Source of the DNA: SIG455 sp045659025
Lineage (GTDB): Bacteria; Bacillota; Clostridia; UMGS1810
Assembly: GCA_045659025.1 (NCBI GenBank)
Contig: JAZOWA010000051.1
Span: forward strand, 1-54,650
DNA: 54,650 bases
Direction of reading: 5' to 3'
How positions within the stretch are numbered: the first letter of the stretch is position 1; every line of letters starts with the position of its first letter. Shown one piece after another: positions 40,888 through 48,602 of this stretch. A program made the translations under genes and the position numbers. The notes beneath the pieces were generated by a model. That model worked only from the letters and a program-made list of their open reading frames with translations. It did no database searches and was not told the DNA's origin.

Positions 40888-41982
40888 ATGAGAGTAATTT
40901 TGTCCGGAGGCGGTACAGCAGGACATATCAATCCTGCTATTGCAATAGCAGAGACAATAAAGGCAAAGGATGGGTCCTCCAATATTTTGTTTATCGGTAC
41001 AAATAAGGGCCTTGAACGTACTCTTGTGCCGAGGGCTGGATTTGACATTGAATACATCAATGTCGAAGGCATACAAAAGAAAAACTCTCTTAAAACTCTT
41101 ACTGCCATATCAAAATATGCCATGGCAGTGGCAAAATGTATTGGGATAATCCGCAAATATGCGCCTGATGTGGTTGTGGGCACTGGCGGATATGTGTGCG
41201 CTCCCGTGGTAACTGCGGCTGCACTTCTTAATATTCCCACTCTTATCCACGAGCAGAATGTTTTCCCTGGCAGAACAATCAGGATGCTTGCTCCCAAAGC
41301 AACCGTTACTGCGGTGAGTTTTGCCGAAAGCATCAGGTTTTTGGAATCAGCAGAGGAAATAATCGTATCGGGCAACCCCCTCCGTCCCGAGATAATAAAT
41401 GCCGACAGAGACGGTGCCAGAGCAAGGCTCGGTCTTGGTGATGATAAATTCATAGTGGTATTCGGCGGTAGCCTGGGCGCAAAAGCCATCAATGATGTGG
41501 TGTGCGATTATATATCAGAGTATGGCGAAGAAGAGGGTGTACGTATTTTCGTTGCTACAGGCGGATACGATTTCGAGAGGATAAATGCCCGCATAGACAG
41601 AAACAAGTATCCCAATATAGAAGTAATGGATTATATTCATAATATGGATACATATCTTTCTGCAGCAGACCTTGTGGTGTGTCGTTCAGGTGCAATTACC
41701 GTATCAGAGATAAGTGCTTTGGGAGTCCCATCGGTATTGGTGCCTTCTCCCAATGTGGTAAATAACCATCAGGAATATAATGCCCGCGCTCTTTCCGATA
41801 ATGGCGGAGCGATAACCATACTAGAAGAAGAATTCAATGTATCTTCCCTCAGGGCATCGGTAGAGAAGATACTTGGTAATACCGAGTTTTCGGACGATAT
41901 GCGTTCCAGAGCAAAAGCATTAGGCAAAACGAACGCAACAGATGTAATATATAATAAGCTTTGCGATATAATCAAAGCGTAA
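40888..41982 (+). CDS. murG: UDP-GlcNAc:lipid I GlcNAc transferase
   Basis: MurG converts lipid I to lipid II at the inner membrane face. The 364 residues show the two-domain GT-B fold: SGGGTAGHINPAIAIAE, VVVGTGGYVCAPVV and HEQNVFPG in the first half; VFGGSLGAKAIND, VVCRSGAITVSEISALG and NHQEYNA in the second. It follows ftsW by 23 bp. Confidence 0.97.
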   Translation: MRVILSGGGTAGHINPAIAIAETIKAKDGSSNILFIGTNKGLERTLVPRAGFDIEYINVEGIQKKNSLKTLTAISKYAMAVAKCIGIIRKYAPDVVVGTGGYVCAPVVTAAALLNIPTLIHEQNVFPGRTIRMLAPKATVTAVSFAESIRFLESAEEIIVSGNPLRPEIINADRDGARARLGLGDDKFIVVFGGSLGAKAINDVVCDYISEYGEEEGVRIFVATGGYDFERINARIDRNKYPNIEVMDYIHNMDTYLSAADLVVCRSGAITVSEISALGVPSVLVPSPNVVNNHQEYNARALSDNGGAITILEEEFNVSSLRASVEKILGNTEFSDDMRSRAKALGKTNATDVIYNKLCDIIKA

Positions 41983-42071
41983 CGAGATGATGACTTTCCG
42001 CATATAATAGGGCATAGGCAGATTGCACTGCCATAATCAAAATGCCGGTATTGTATGCGGAGGTGTATATT

Positions 42072-43346
42072 GTGAGTATTATTAAAATCCGTGGAGGCAC
42101 TCCCTTGAGGGGTGAGGTATATGTCCACGGTTCAAAGAACGCTGCTCTGCCGATATTGGCGGCAGCGTATATCTGTGGTGGAGAAAGTGTAATACATAAC
42201 TGTCCTGATATAGGGGATGTGCGCAGGACCATCTCCATACTTGAACATTTAGGTTGCAGAGTGAAGTTTGCAGACGGCACTGTCACGGTCACTCCGGGCA
42301 ACTGTGATGTGACATCCGTTCCTGATGAGCTGATGCGGCCGCTGAGATCCTCTGTGATATTCGCAGGAGCTCTTCTGGCAAAGACGGGCAAGGCAGAGAT
42401 TTCCTATCCCGGCGGATGCAAGATAGGCCATCGTCCCATAGATTTACACTTGAACACCTTCAGAAAACTTGGTATAATAATAAATGAAGAACACGGAAGA
42501 ATCCTATGTGACGGGAGCAGAATCTGCCCTACAAGGATTTTTCTTGATTTTCCGTCGGTGGGAGCTACAGAGAATATAATTCTTGCCACCGTTACTGCGC
42601 AGGGAACTACCACTATTGTCAATGCCGCCAAAGAACCGGAGATACTGGATCTGCAGAATTTCTTGAATTCCATGGGTGCAGATATCCGAGGCGGGGGGAC
42701 TGATGTGATTGAGATTACGGGAGTCCCCAGGCTCGGCAACTGTGAACATTGTGTTATCCCCGATAGAATCGTGGCGTCTACATATATGGCAGCGGTAGTT
42801 GCTTCCAAAGGTTCGGCGGAGATACGGGGTATAGTCCCCAATCACGTATCGGCTTTCATTGCCGTTATGAGAGAGTGCGGTGCAAGTGTGACGGTTAAGG
42901 GCGATTCCCTTAGGATAACCTCACCAAAGAGTATCCGTCCGATTAAGCTTATTAATACGATGCCCTACCCGGGGTTCCCTACAGACGCTCAGTCGATAAT
43001 TATGAGTGTAATGGCTACTGCAAAGGGTACGGGCATAATTAGAGAGAATATATTTCAGGGCAGATACACCCACGCCAACGAACTTGTGCGAATGGGCGCA
43101 GATATCAGCATAGCCGATAAGATTGCGGTGGTGCGTGGCGTCCGTGGTCTTTCGGGGTGCGAAGTATGTTCTGCAGACCTGCGCAGCGGTGCGGCCTTGG
43201 CTGTGGCAGCATTAGGAGCCGAGGGCGAGACGACCATCTGCAATGTAGGGTATATAGACAGAGGTTACGAAGGATTAGAGAAGGCACTTTCATCAATGGG
43301 TGCCTTTGCAGAGAGGATTGACAGTGTTGAGGAAATTGGGGAATAA
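42072..43346 (+). CDS. murA: UDP-GlcNAc 1-carboxyvinyltransferase
   Basis: MurA performs the first committed step of peptidoglycan synthesis, moving enolpyruvyl from PEP to UDP-GlcNAc, and is the fosfomycin target. The 424 residues show LRGEVYVHGSKNAALPI, the reactive Cys in YPGGCKIGHRPIDLH (Cys rather than the resistant Asp), PYPGFPTDAQ and the C-terminal DLRSGAALAVAAL. I chose GTG 42072, eight bases after GGAGG, rather than ATG 42042, which has no ribosome site. Confidence 0.95.
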   Translation: MSIIKIRGGTPLRGEVYVHGSKNAALPILAAAYICGGESVIHNCPDIGDVRRTISILEHLGCRVKFADGTVTVTPGNCDVTSVPDELMRPLRSSVIFAGALLAKTGKAEISYPGGCKIGHRPIDLHLNTFRKLGIIINEEHGRILCDGSRICPTRIFLDFPSVGATENIILATVTAQGTTTIVNAAKEPEILDLQNFLNSMGADIRGGGTDVIEITGVPRLGNCEHCVIPDRIVASTYMAAVVASKGSAEIRGIVPNHVSAFIAVMRECGASVTVKGDSLRITSPKSIRPIKLINTMPYPGFPTDAQSIIMSVMATAKGTGIIRENIFQGRYTHANELVRMGADISIADKIAVVRGVRGLSGCEVCSADLRSGAALAVAALGAEGETTICNVGYIDRGYEGLEKALSSMGAFAERIDSVEEIGE

Positions 43347-44106
43347 AAAAGGGGGAGACGAAGTCTTCCCCGTATATCCAAAGCCAATAAAGCAGAAGTG
43401 GTCAGGCAAACGCAAAGTCGGTATTGCCTGCATTTGTGTGCTTTTGCTTCTTGCGTTTTTCCTCTCGCCCATATTCAATGTTTCGGATATCCGTGTGGTA
43501 GGTGTGGATAAAATTCCTGCCGAATCCGCCATAGAAGCATCAGGCGTAGTCAAGGGCGCAAGTATATTTAAGGTGAGCCCTAAAAAGAGTGAGGAACGTC
43601 TCACGAGTATGGCTTATGTGGATACGGTAAAGGTACGGCGTATATTGCCCGATACGGTTGAGATAAGTATCCGCGAGAGCCGGGAGGTTGCATATATATA
43701 TTTCATAGGCAACTACGTAGGCGTTGATGCCAACGGCAAGATACTCGAGATTAAGCAGAGCGAAGAGGAAGTCAGCCTTCCTGTTATAGTAGGTACAAAT
43801 GTCACAGAGTTTGGCATTGGCAATAAGATAAAGATAGACGATGCTACCAAGGAAAAGACAGTTTTTGATATTATCAAACAGCTCGATACCGCACAGATAC
43901 GTACATCTATAAAGACAATAGATGTGTTTGATCTCAATGACATCCGGTTTTTCACCGTATCCGAAGCCACGGTCAATATGGGTGGAATGGATGATATAAT
44001 GTATAAGGTGGCATTCCTCAAAAAGATTTTAGAGGATAACGGCGATAACAGAGGCGCCGTTATTGATATGACCAATACGGACAAGGTTACAGTAAGAGGA
44101 AGTTAA
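43324..44106 (+). CDS. ftsQ: cell division protein FtsQ/DivIB
   Basis: This bitopic divisome protein has a basic cytoplasmic stretch, one membrane helix (IACICVLLLLAFFLSPIF) and a POTRA domain, FNVSDIRVVGVDKIPAESAI. The beta domain contains VDTVKVRRILPDTVEISIRE. The start is uncertain: GTG 43324 lies six bases after GAGAGGA inside the end of murA (23-bp overlap), while an ATG at 43300 would add eight residues. Confidence 0.88.
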   Translation: MLRKLGNKKGGDEVFPVYPKPIKQKWSGKRKVGIACICVLLLLAFFLSPIFNVSDIRVVGVDKIPAESAIEASGVVKGASIFKVSPKKSEERLTSMAYVDTVKVRRILPDTVEISIRESREVAYIYFIGNYVGVDANGKILEIKQSEEEVSLPVIVGTNVTEFGIGNKIKIDDATKEKTVFDIIKQLDTAQIRTSIKTIDVFDLNDIRFFTVSEATVNMGGMDDIMYKVAFLKKILEDNGDNRGAVIDMTNTDKVTVRGS

Positions 44107-44143
44107 GCAACTGCTTAAGCAATTGCTTCAGTCGGAGGATAAT

Positions 44144-44884
44144 ATGCGTAATAAGAAAGCCCAGAGTGCAATAGCAATAGTGCTTTTCATAGTCAGCTTT
44201 GTAATAGTTATACAGATGAAGAGCGTTATGAAGAATAAAGGCTTGGACAGCACCCAACTGCAGAGAATAGAGGACTTGCAGAAGGAACTTATTAAGGAGA
44301 AGGAGAAGAGTATTGATCTCAATCAGCAACTCCTTCAGGCCAACACCTCTCTTGAAACATATCGTGAGAACGCAAGGCAGAACGATACAGGTTCCAAGGC
44401 GATGGCAGAAGAACTTAAGAACGCCATGCTTCTGGCGGGGCTCACCGATGTAGAGGGCGAGGGCATCACTGTAGTCCTCAAAGATAGTGCAGAGAAAAGT
44501 CCCGACGCCTCATCCACCAATTATATAATCCACGATAGAGACTTAAGAGACATTGTAAATGAGCTGGTGGGTTCAGGAGCAGAGGCGATAAGCATCAATG
44601 GAGAGCGTATCAGCGGTAAGAGCGCGATTCGTTGTGTAGGCCCTACCATTACTATTAATAACAACTATTATGCGCCGCCTTTTGTTATCAAAGCGATCGG
44701 TGATCCTGGCACTCTGGAGGCGGGTCTCAATATCCGTGACGGTGTGGTGGATGTTATGAGGGCATTTAAGATTGATGTCACAATCACCAAGTCCAATAAA
44801 CTTCAGATACCCCGATACAGGGGCACAGTAACGTATAAACACGCCAGCGAGGTAAAACTCGACCCAAGCAATAAGGGGAGATAA
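44144..44884 (+). CDS. DUF881 family protein
   Basis: This 246-residue protein has one N-terminal membrane helix (about 6-24), a coiled coil (about 35-85), then the DUF881 domain with GEGITVVLKDS, ISINGERI, CVGPTITINN and PPFVIKAIGDP. DUF881 proteins cluster with ftsZ and sbp in Firmicutes and Actinobacteria; their role is not settled. I chose Met 44144 behind CGGAGGA over an ATG seven codons upstream. Confidence 0.88.
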   Translation: MRNKKAQSAIAIVLFIVSFVIVIQMKSVMKNKGLDSTQLQRIEDLQKELIKEKEKSIDLNQQLLQANTSLETYRENARQNDTGSKAMAEELKNAMLLAGLTDVEGEGITVVLKDSAEKSPDASSTNYIIHDRDLRDIVNELVGSGAEAISINGERISGKSAIRCVGPTITINNNYYAPPFVIKAIGDPGTLEAGLNIRDGVVDVMRAFKIDVTITKSNKLQIPRYRGTVTYKHASEVKLDPSNKGR

Positions 44885-44889
44885 AGATT

Positions 44890-45297
44890 ATGTTGATTAT
44901 AATAGCGATAATATTGGGAGTACTTCTTGCCTTCGCGGTTGATTGGTATATCCCCGTCACCCTCACATCATATTTTGCAATCGTTATTTTGGCGGCGTTG
45001 GATTCCATATTCGGCGGATTCAGGTCTTCACTGGAGAAGAAGTTTGACTACACTATCTTCATCACAGGTCTTTTCGGCAACTCTGCCATTGCGGTTTTCC
45101 TTATGTACATAGGACAGCGCCTTGGTGCAGATTTGTATTTGGCGGCGGTGTTGGTATTTGGTACCAGAATGTTTCAGAACTTTGCGGCCATCAGAAGATT
45201 CTATATCAACGTGCTTGTAGAGAGGCGACGCAAGAAGAAATTTGAGGCGATAAGAAAATCAATTGAGGACGATAAAGCAGAGGAAAATAAGGAATAA
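44890..45297 (+). CDS. sbp: small basic protein Sbp (DUF1290)
   Basis: This 135-residue membrane protein has three or four helices with LDSIFGGFRSSLEKKFD, the DUF1290 hallmark, and a highly charged C-terminal tail (VERRRKKKF). It sits between DUF881 and ftsZ, as in Bacillus, and has no known activity. It starts 5 bp after the DUF881 gene. Confidence 0.9.
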   Translation: MLIIIAIILGVLLAFAVDWYIPVTLTSYFAIVILAALDSIFGGFRSSLEKKFDYTIFITGLFGNSAIAVFLMYIGQRLGADLYLAAVLVFGTRMFQNFAAIRRFYINVLVERRRKKKFEAIRKSIEDDKAEENKE

Positions 45298-45399
45298 AAT
45301 AATATTTTTTCAAAAATATTAAAAAATATGTGGAAATTGTTAAAAAAGTATGTTACAATGAGTAATAATCGAAAAATAGTAGATTAAGGAGGGTTCATT

Positions 45400-46467
45400 G
45401 TGTTGGAATTTGAAAACGCAAAAGAAAATGTATGTATTATGAAAGTTGTCGGTGTTGGCGGCGGCGGAAATAATGCTGTTAACCGCATGATTGAAGAGAA
45501 ACTCGACGGCGTAGAATTTATTGCAATAAATACTGACAGACAGGTCCTCTACGGAGATGCAGGTTCAAAAGCAGACGTTAAGATTCAGATTGGTGAGAAG
45601 CTCACCCGTGGTCTTGGCGCAGGTGCTAATCCTGAGATCGGCAAAAAAGCCGCAGAGGAGAGCATGGAAGAGATAAAGCAGGTACTTAAAGATACCAACA
45701 TGGTATTCATCACAGCAGGTATGGGCGGCGGTACAGGTACCGGTGCAGCTCCTGTTGTGGCATCCATTGCAAAAGAGATGGGTGTGCTTACCGTTGGTGT
45801 AGTTACAAAGCCCTTCCGTTTTGAAGGTAAACGCAGAATGGAGCAGGCAGAGGCAGGTATCGATTCTTTCAAGAAGTGTGTAGATGCCCTTGTTGTTATC
45901 CCCAACGAGAAGCTCCTCGAGGTTTCTGATAATAAGACCTCTATGCAGGGTGCATTCAAGATGGCAGATGACGTACTCGGCCAGAGCGTTAAGGGTATTT
46001 CTGCATTGATTACACATCCTGGTTTCATCAACCTTGACTTTGCAGATATCAAGTCTATTATGGGTGATGCAGGTATCGTACATATGGGTATTGGACGAGC
46101 TACCGGCGAGAACAGAGCAGAGAACGCTGCGAAACTCGCTATCAACTCTCCCTTGCTCGAGACCACAATCGAGGGTGCTACACAGGCAATGGTTAACATT
46201 GCAGGCAGCAGCGATATTACCTTGTTTGAGGTTAATGCAGCTATGGATCTTATCTATCAGCTCGTTGATAAAGAAGCCAACATCATCTTCGGTACTTCTA
46301 TTGACGAATCTTTGAATGATGAAGTAGTAGTTACTGTTGTTGCTACCGGTTTTGATGGCGGTGCAAGAATCGGTGGTTTCTCTGTTGAAGATCCTAACTT
46401 TACCGTTACCAAGTTTGACGAGGGTGACATAAACGTTCCCGAGTTTTTGAAGGGTAAAGAGAACTAA
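45400..46467 (+). CDS. ftsZ: cell division protein FtsZ
   Basis: FtsZ is the tubulin-like GTPase of the division ring. The 355 residues contain KVVGVGGGGNNAVNRM, the tubulin signature GGGTGTGAAPVVASIA near 109, and the T7 loop NLDFADI near 211. The C-terminal peptide is DINVPEFLKGKEN. The linker between the globular core and that peptide is only about 24 residues, shorter than in most Firmicutes. GTG start behind AAGGAGGG. A possible weak promoter (TGGAAA-17-TACAAT) precedes it. ftsA is absent upstream. Confidence 0.98.
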   Translation: MLEFENAKENVCIMKVVGVGGGGNNAVNRMIEEKLDGVEFIAINTDRQVLYGDAGSKADVKIQIGEKLTRGLGAGANPEIGKKAAEESMEEIKQVLKDTNMVFITAGMGGGTGTGAAPVVASIAKEMGVLTVGVVTKPFRFEGKRRMEQAEAGIDSFKKCVDALVVIPNEKLLEVSDNKTSMQGAFKMADDVLGQSVKGISALITHPGFINLDFADIKSIMGDAGIVHMGIGRATGENRAENAAKLAINSPLLETTIEGATQAMVNIAGSSDITLFEVNAAMDLIYQLVDKEANIIFGTSIDESLNDEVVVTVVATGFDGGARIGGFSVEDPNFTVTKFDEGDINVPEFLKGKEN

Positions 46468-46485
46468 TCTTTTTGTAAAATTATA

Positions 46486-46531
46486 AAATCCGCACATCCT
46501 TGTATAAGCTTGTGCGGATTTGTTTTGTTTT
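46486..46531 (+). terminator. terminator after ftsZ
   Basis: AAATCCGCACA (46486-46496) pairs with TGTGCGGATTT (46511-46521), followed by GTTTTGTTTTC. It ends the dcw cluster; nrdR follows. Confidence 0.8.
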
Positions 46532-46545
46532 CAAGGAGTGTTAAT

Positions 46546-47016
46546 ATGAAATGTCCTTATTGTGAAAGTAGTGAAAGCAAGGTAATAGACTCCCGTCCTG
46601 TAGATGATGGTAATTCCATCCGTCGCCGACGTGAGTGTCTTGCTTGTACCCGCCGTTTTACCACCTATGAGCAGATAGAGTCTGTTCCTTTGGTTGTTAT
46701 TAAGAAGGACGGCAAGCGTCAGGTGTATAACAGACAGAAGATTTTAAGTGGTATCTTGCGTGCTTGTGAGAAGACCCACGTTACTGTTGCACAGATAGAA
46801 GGCGTTGTTCAGGATATTGAGGCAGAACTTTTCAATTCCATGGATAGCGAGATTACATCTACCCATATCGGCAACCTGGTTATGGAACGTCTTAAGAAAC
46901 TCGATCCTATTGCCTATGTACGTTTTGCATCGGTATATCGTGAGTTCAAGGATGTATCCACCTTTATGGAAGAACTCAACAGCATCATCCATACAGGCAA
47001 GGAGAAAGCGGAGTAA
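46546..47016 (+). CDS. nrdR: transcriptional repressor NrdR
   Basis: NrdR represses ribonucleotide reductase genes in response to ATP/dATP. The 156-residue protein starts with a zinc ribbon (Cys3, Cys6, Cys31, Cys34), then an ATP-cone domain from about residue 47 (LVVIKKDGKRQVYNRQKIL). ATG 46546 follows AAGGAGTG; the longer upstream frame lies in the ftsZ terminator. Confidence 0.96.
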   Translation: MKCPYCESSESKVIDSRPVDDGNSIRRRRECLACTRRFTTYEQIESVPLVVIKKDGKRQVYNRQKILSGILRACEKTHVTVAQIEGVVQDIEAELFNSMDSEITSTHIGNLVMERLKKLDPIAYVRFASVYREFKDVSTFMEELNSIIHTGKEKAE

Positions 47017-47020
47017 CGGT

Positions 47021-47977
47021 ATGCAGATAGGCAACGTTTCACCTAAAAACAATATCTTTTTAGCACCTATGGCAGGCGTTACCGACCTGGCATTCCGCAA
47101 AATGTGCGTCCGTTACGGAGCGGGTCTTGTGTATAGCGAGATGGTAAGTTCCAAGGCTCTTTATTATAATGATAAAAAGACTATGAGCCTTCTCAAAACT
47201 TGCGAAGACGAGCATCCCCTTGCGGTGCAGATATTCGGATCAGACCCCGATATTATGGCCGACACCGCCCATAAAGCGCTATCCACAGGTGGCAGGATTT
47301 TAGATATCAATATGGGTTGTCCTGCACCCAAGATAGTAAATAACGGTGATGGTAGTGCATTGATGAAGGACCCCAAGCTCATTGGCAGGATAGTATCTGC
47401 GGTAACCAGTAAGGTGTCCGTTCCCGTTACTTGCAAGATAAGAAGCGGTTTTGAGGATATCAATGCCGTTGAGGTTGCCCGCATTATTGAAGCAAGCGGT
47501 GCTTCGGCTATAGCGGTGCATCCCCGTACCCGTGGTATGTATTATAGCGGCAAGGCGGATTGGGATATCATAAGGCAGATTAAAGAGGCTGTGTCAATCC
47601 CCGTTATCGGCAATGGTGATATATTCTGTGCCGAGGATGCAAAGAATATGATCGATTTCACAGGTTGCGATGCGGTAATGGTAGGCAGAGGAGCCCAGGG
47701 CAATCCCTTTATATTCAGGCAGATTGCCGAGTATATGGAAAAGGGCACTGCTACCTGGCAGCCCACAACGGATGAGAAGGTGTCTGTGATAAAAGAGCAT
47801 ATTTCCGATATGGCTCAGGATAAGGGTGATCATATAGCGGTGCTGGAAGCCCGTAAGCACGTGGCATGGTATACCAAGGGTATGCAAAACGGTTCTGTCA
47901 TACGTGGCAAGGTGAATGTGGCGCAGAGCATAGACGAGCTTTATGATATTATAGATAACCTTATCGGCAGGGGATAA
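47021..47977 (+). CDS. dusB: tRNA-dihydrouridine synthase B
   Basis: This FMN enzyme reduces uridine in the tRNA D-loop. The 318 residues contain LAPMAGVTDLAFR, INMGCPAPKIVNNGDGSALM with the catalytic Cys, CKIRSGF, AVHPRTR, GNGDIF and MVGRGAQGNPFIFRQ. This is the canonical DusB-type sequence; the relative at 3414 is more divergent. It starts four bases after nrdR. An upstream in-frame extension overlaps nrdR and is not real. Confidence 0.95.
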   Translation: MQIGNVSPKNNIFLAPMAGVTDLAFRKMCVRYGAGLVYSEMVSSKALYYNDKKTMSLLKTCEDEHPLAVQIFGSDPDIMADTAHKALSTGGRILDINMGCPAPKIVNNGDGSALMKDPKLIGRIVSAVTSKVSVPVTCKIRSGFEDINAVEVARIIEASGASAIAVHPRTRGMYYSGKADWDIIRQIKEAVSIPVIGNGDIFCAEDAKNMIDFTGCDAVMVGRGAQGNPFIFRQIAEYMEKGTATWQPTTDEKVSVIKEHISDMAQDKGDHIAVLEARKHVAWYTKGMQNGSVIRGKVNVAQSIDELYDIIDNLIGRG

Positions 47978-48019
47978 TCCCGAGGGCGAAAATAAATTTA
48001 ATTTTTTGCTAAAAAAGTA

Positions 48020-48048
48020 TTTACAACAGGCAAAACCTGTGATATAAT
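48020..48048 (+). promoter_or_regulatory. promoter of rpsO
   Basis: TTTACA (48020-48025), a 17-bp spacer, then TATAAT (48043-48048). Confidence 0.75.
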
Positions 48049-48059
48049 CTTCAAGTAAA

Positions 48060-48107
48060 CCTATTGCAAGGTTTTTGGACGCTCCAGACCTCTTGCTTTG
48101 TGATAGG
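48060..48107 (+). promoter_or_regulatory. structured rpsO leader, possible S15 autoregulatory site
   Basis: Three nested helices lie between promoter and gene: CCTAT (48060-48064) with ATAGG (48103-48107); GCAAGGT (48066-48072) with ACCTCTTGC (one bulge); and TGGA-CGC-TCCA at the tip. Ribosomal protein S15 is known to bind such leaders in several bacteria and repress itself; this one is not a family I can name. Confidence 0.55.
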
Positions 48108-48138
48108 CGATTAATAATTTTTTATGGAGGTAATACCC

Positions 48139-48402
48139 ATGTTGAAAGAAACAAAACAGGCGATTATCAAAGAATACGCCACCCACGAAGGTGATACCGG
48201 TTCTCCCGAGGTTCAGATTGCGCTCCTCACATACCGTATCAATCACTTGACAGAGCACCTTAAGAACAACAATAAAGACCATCACTCAAGAAGAGGTCTT
48301 TTAATGATGGTTGGTCAGAGAAGAGGTTTGCTCAACTACCTTACAAAGGTTGATATTGAGAGATACCGTTCTATCATCAAAAGACTTAACATCAGAAAAT
48401 AG
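48139..48402 (+). CDS. rpsO: 30S ribosomal protein S15
   Basis: S15 binds 16S rRNA early in small-subunit assembly. The 87-residue protein has the family signature: DTGSPEVQIALLTYRINHL, the basic loop DHHSRRGLLMMVGQRRGLL and a YRSIIKRLNIRK end. I chose ATG 48139 behind GGAGGT; an earlier ATG at 48124 would bury that site. It lies directly before pnp, the order seen across bacteria. Confidence 0.98.
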   Translation: MLKETKQAIIKEYATHEGDTGSPEVQIALLTYRINHLTEHLKNNNKDHHSRRGLLMMVGQRRGLLNYLTKVDIERYRSIIKRLNIRK

Positions 48403-48410
48403 TTTGTTGT

Positions 48411-48448
48411 TCGGGCAAAGGTGGACCTCTATCCATTTTTGCCCGTTT
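48411..48448 (+). terminator. terminator after rpsO
   Basis: CGGGCAAA pairs with TTTTGCCCG, with inner TGGA/TCCA pairing, followed by TTTAAC. The T-tract is short, so readthrough into pnp is likely. Confidence 0.65.
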
Positions 48449-48483
48449 AACATATATAGCTGAAAGAATAATCCTTTCGGCAT

Positions 48484-48574
48484 AGGATATGTCGGCGAGT
48501 ATTAGCAGTTAGACAATGGTTTAATCATATTCCGTTGAGCCGTTGTCTAAGTGCTAAACTCCAAAGACTATCCT
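48484..48574 (+). promoter_or_regulatory. long hairpin in the pnp leader
   Basis: GAGTATTAGCA-GTTAGACAATGG (from 48497) folds on CCGTTGTCTAA-GTGCTAAACTC (to 48561), about 20 pairs. It is enclosed by AGGATA (48484-48489) with TATCCT (48569-48574). It ends 17 bp before the pnp ribosome site. In E. coli a comparable leader stem is cut by RNase III and controlled by PNPase itself; the same use here is inferred. Confidence 0.6.
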
Positions 48575-48602
48575 GTATTTATCTATAACAGGAGGAATAA
48601 AA

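Noticed and set aside
45301..45320. AT palindrome AATATTTTTTCAAAAATATT before ftsZ as a terminator
   Set aside because: The stem is entirely A-T and would be too weak; it may be an AT-rich upstream promoter region, so I left it out of the features.
45565..46497. 310-codon minus-strand frame opposite ftsZ
   Set aside because: Complete overlap with ftsZ and a cysteine- and histidine-rich nonsense translation.
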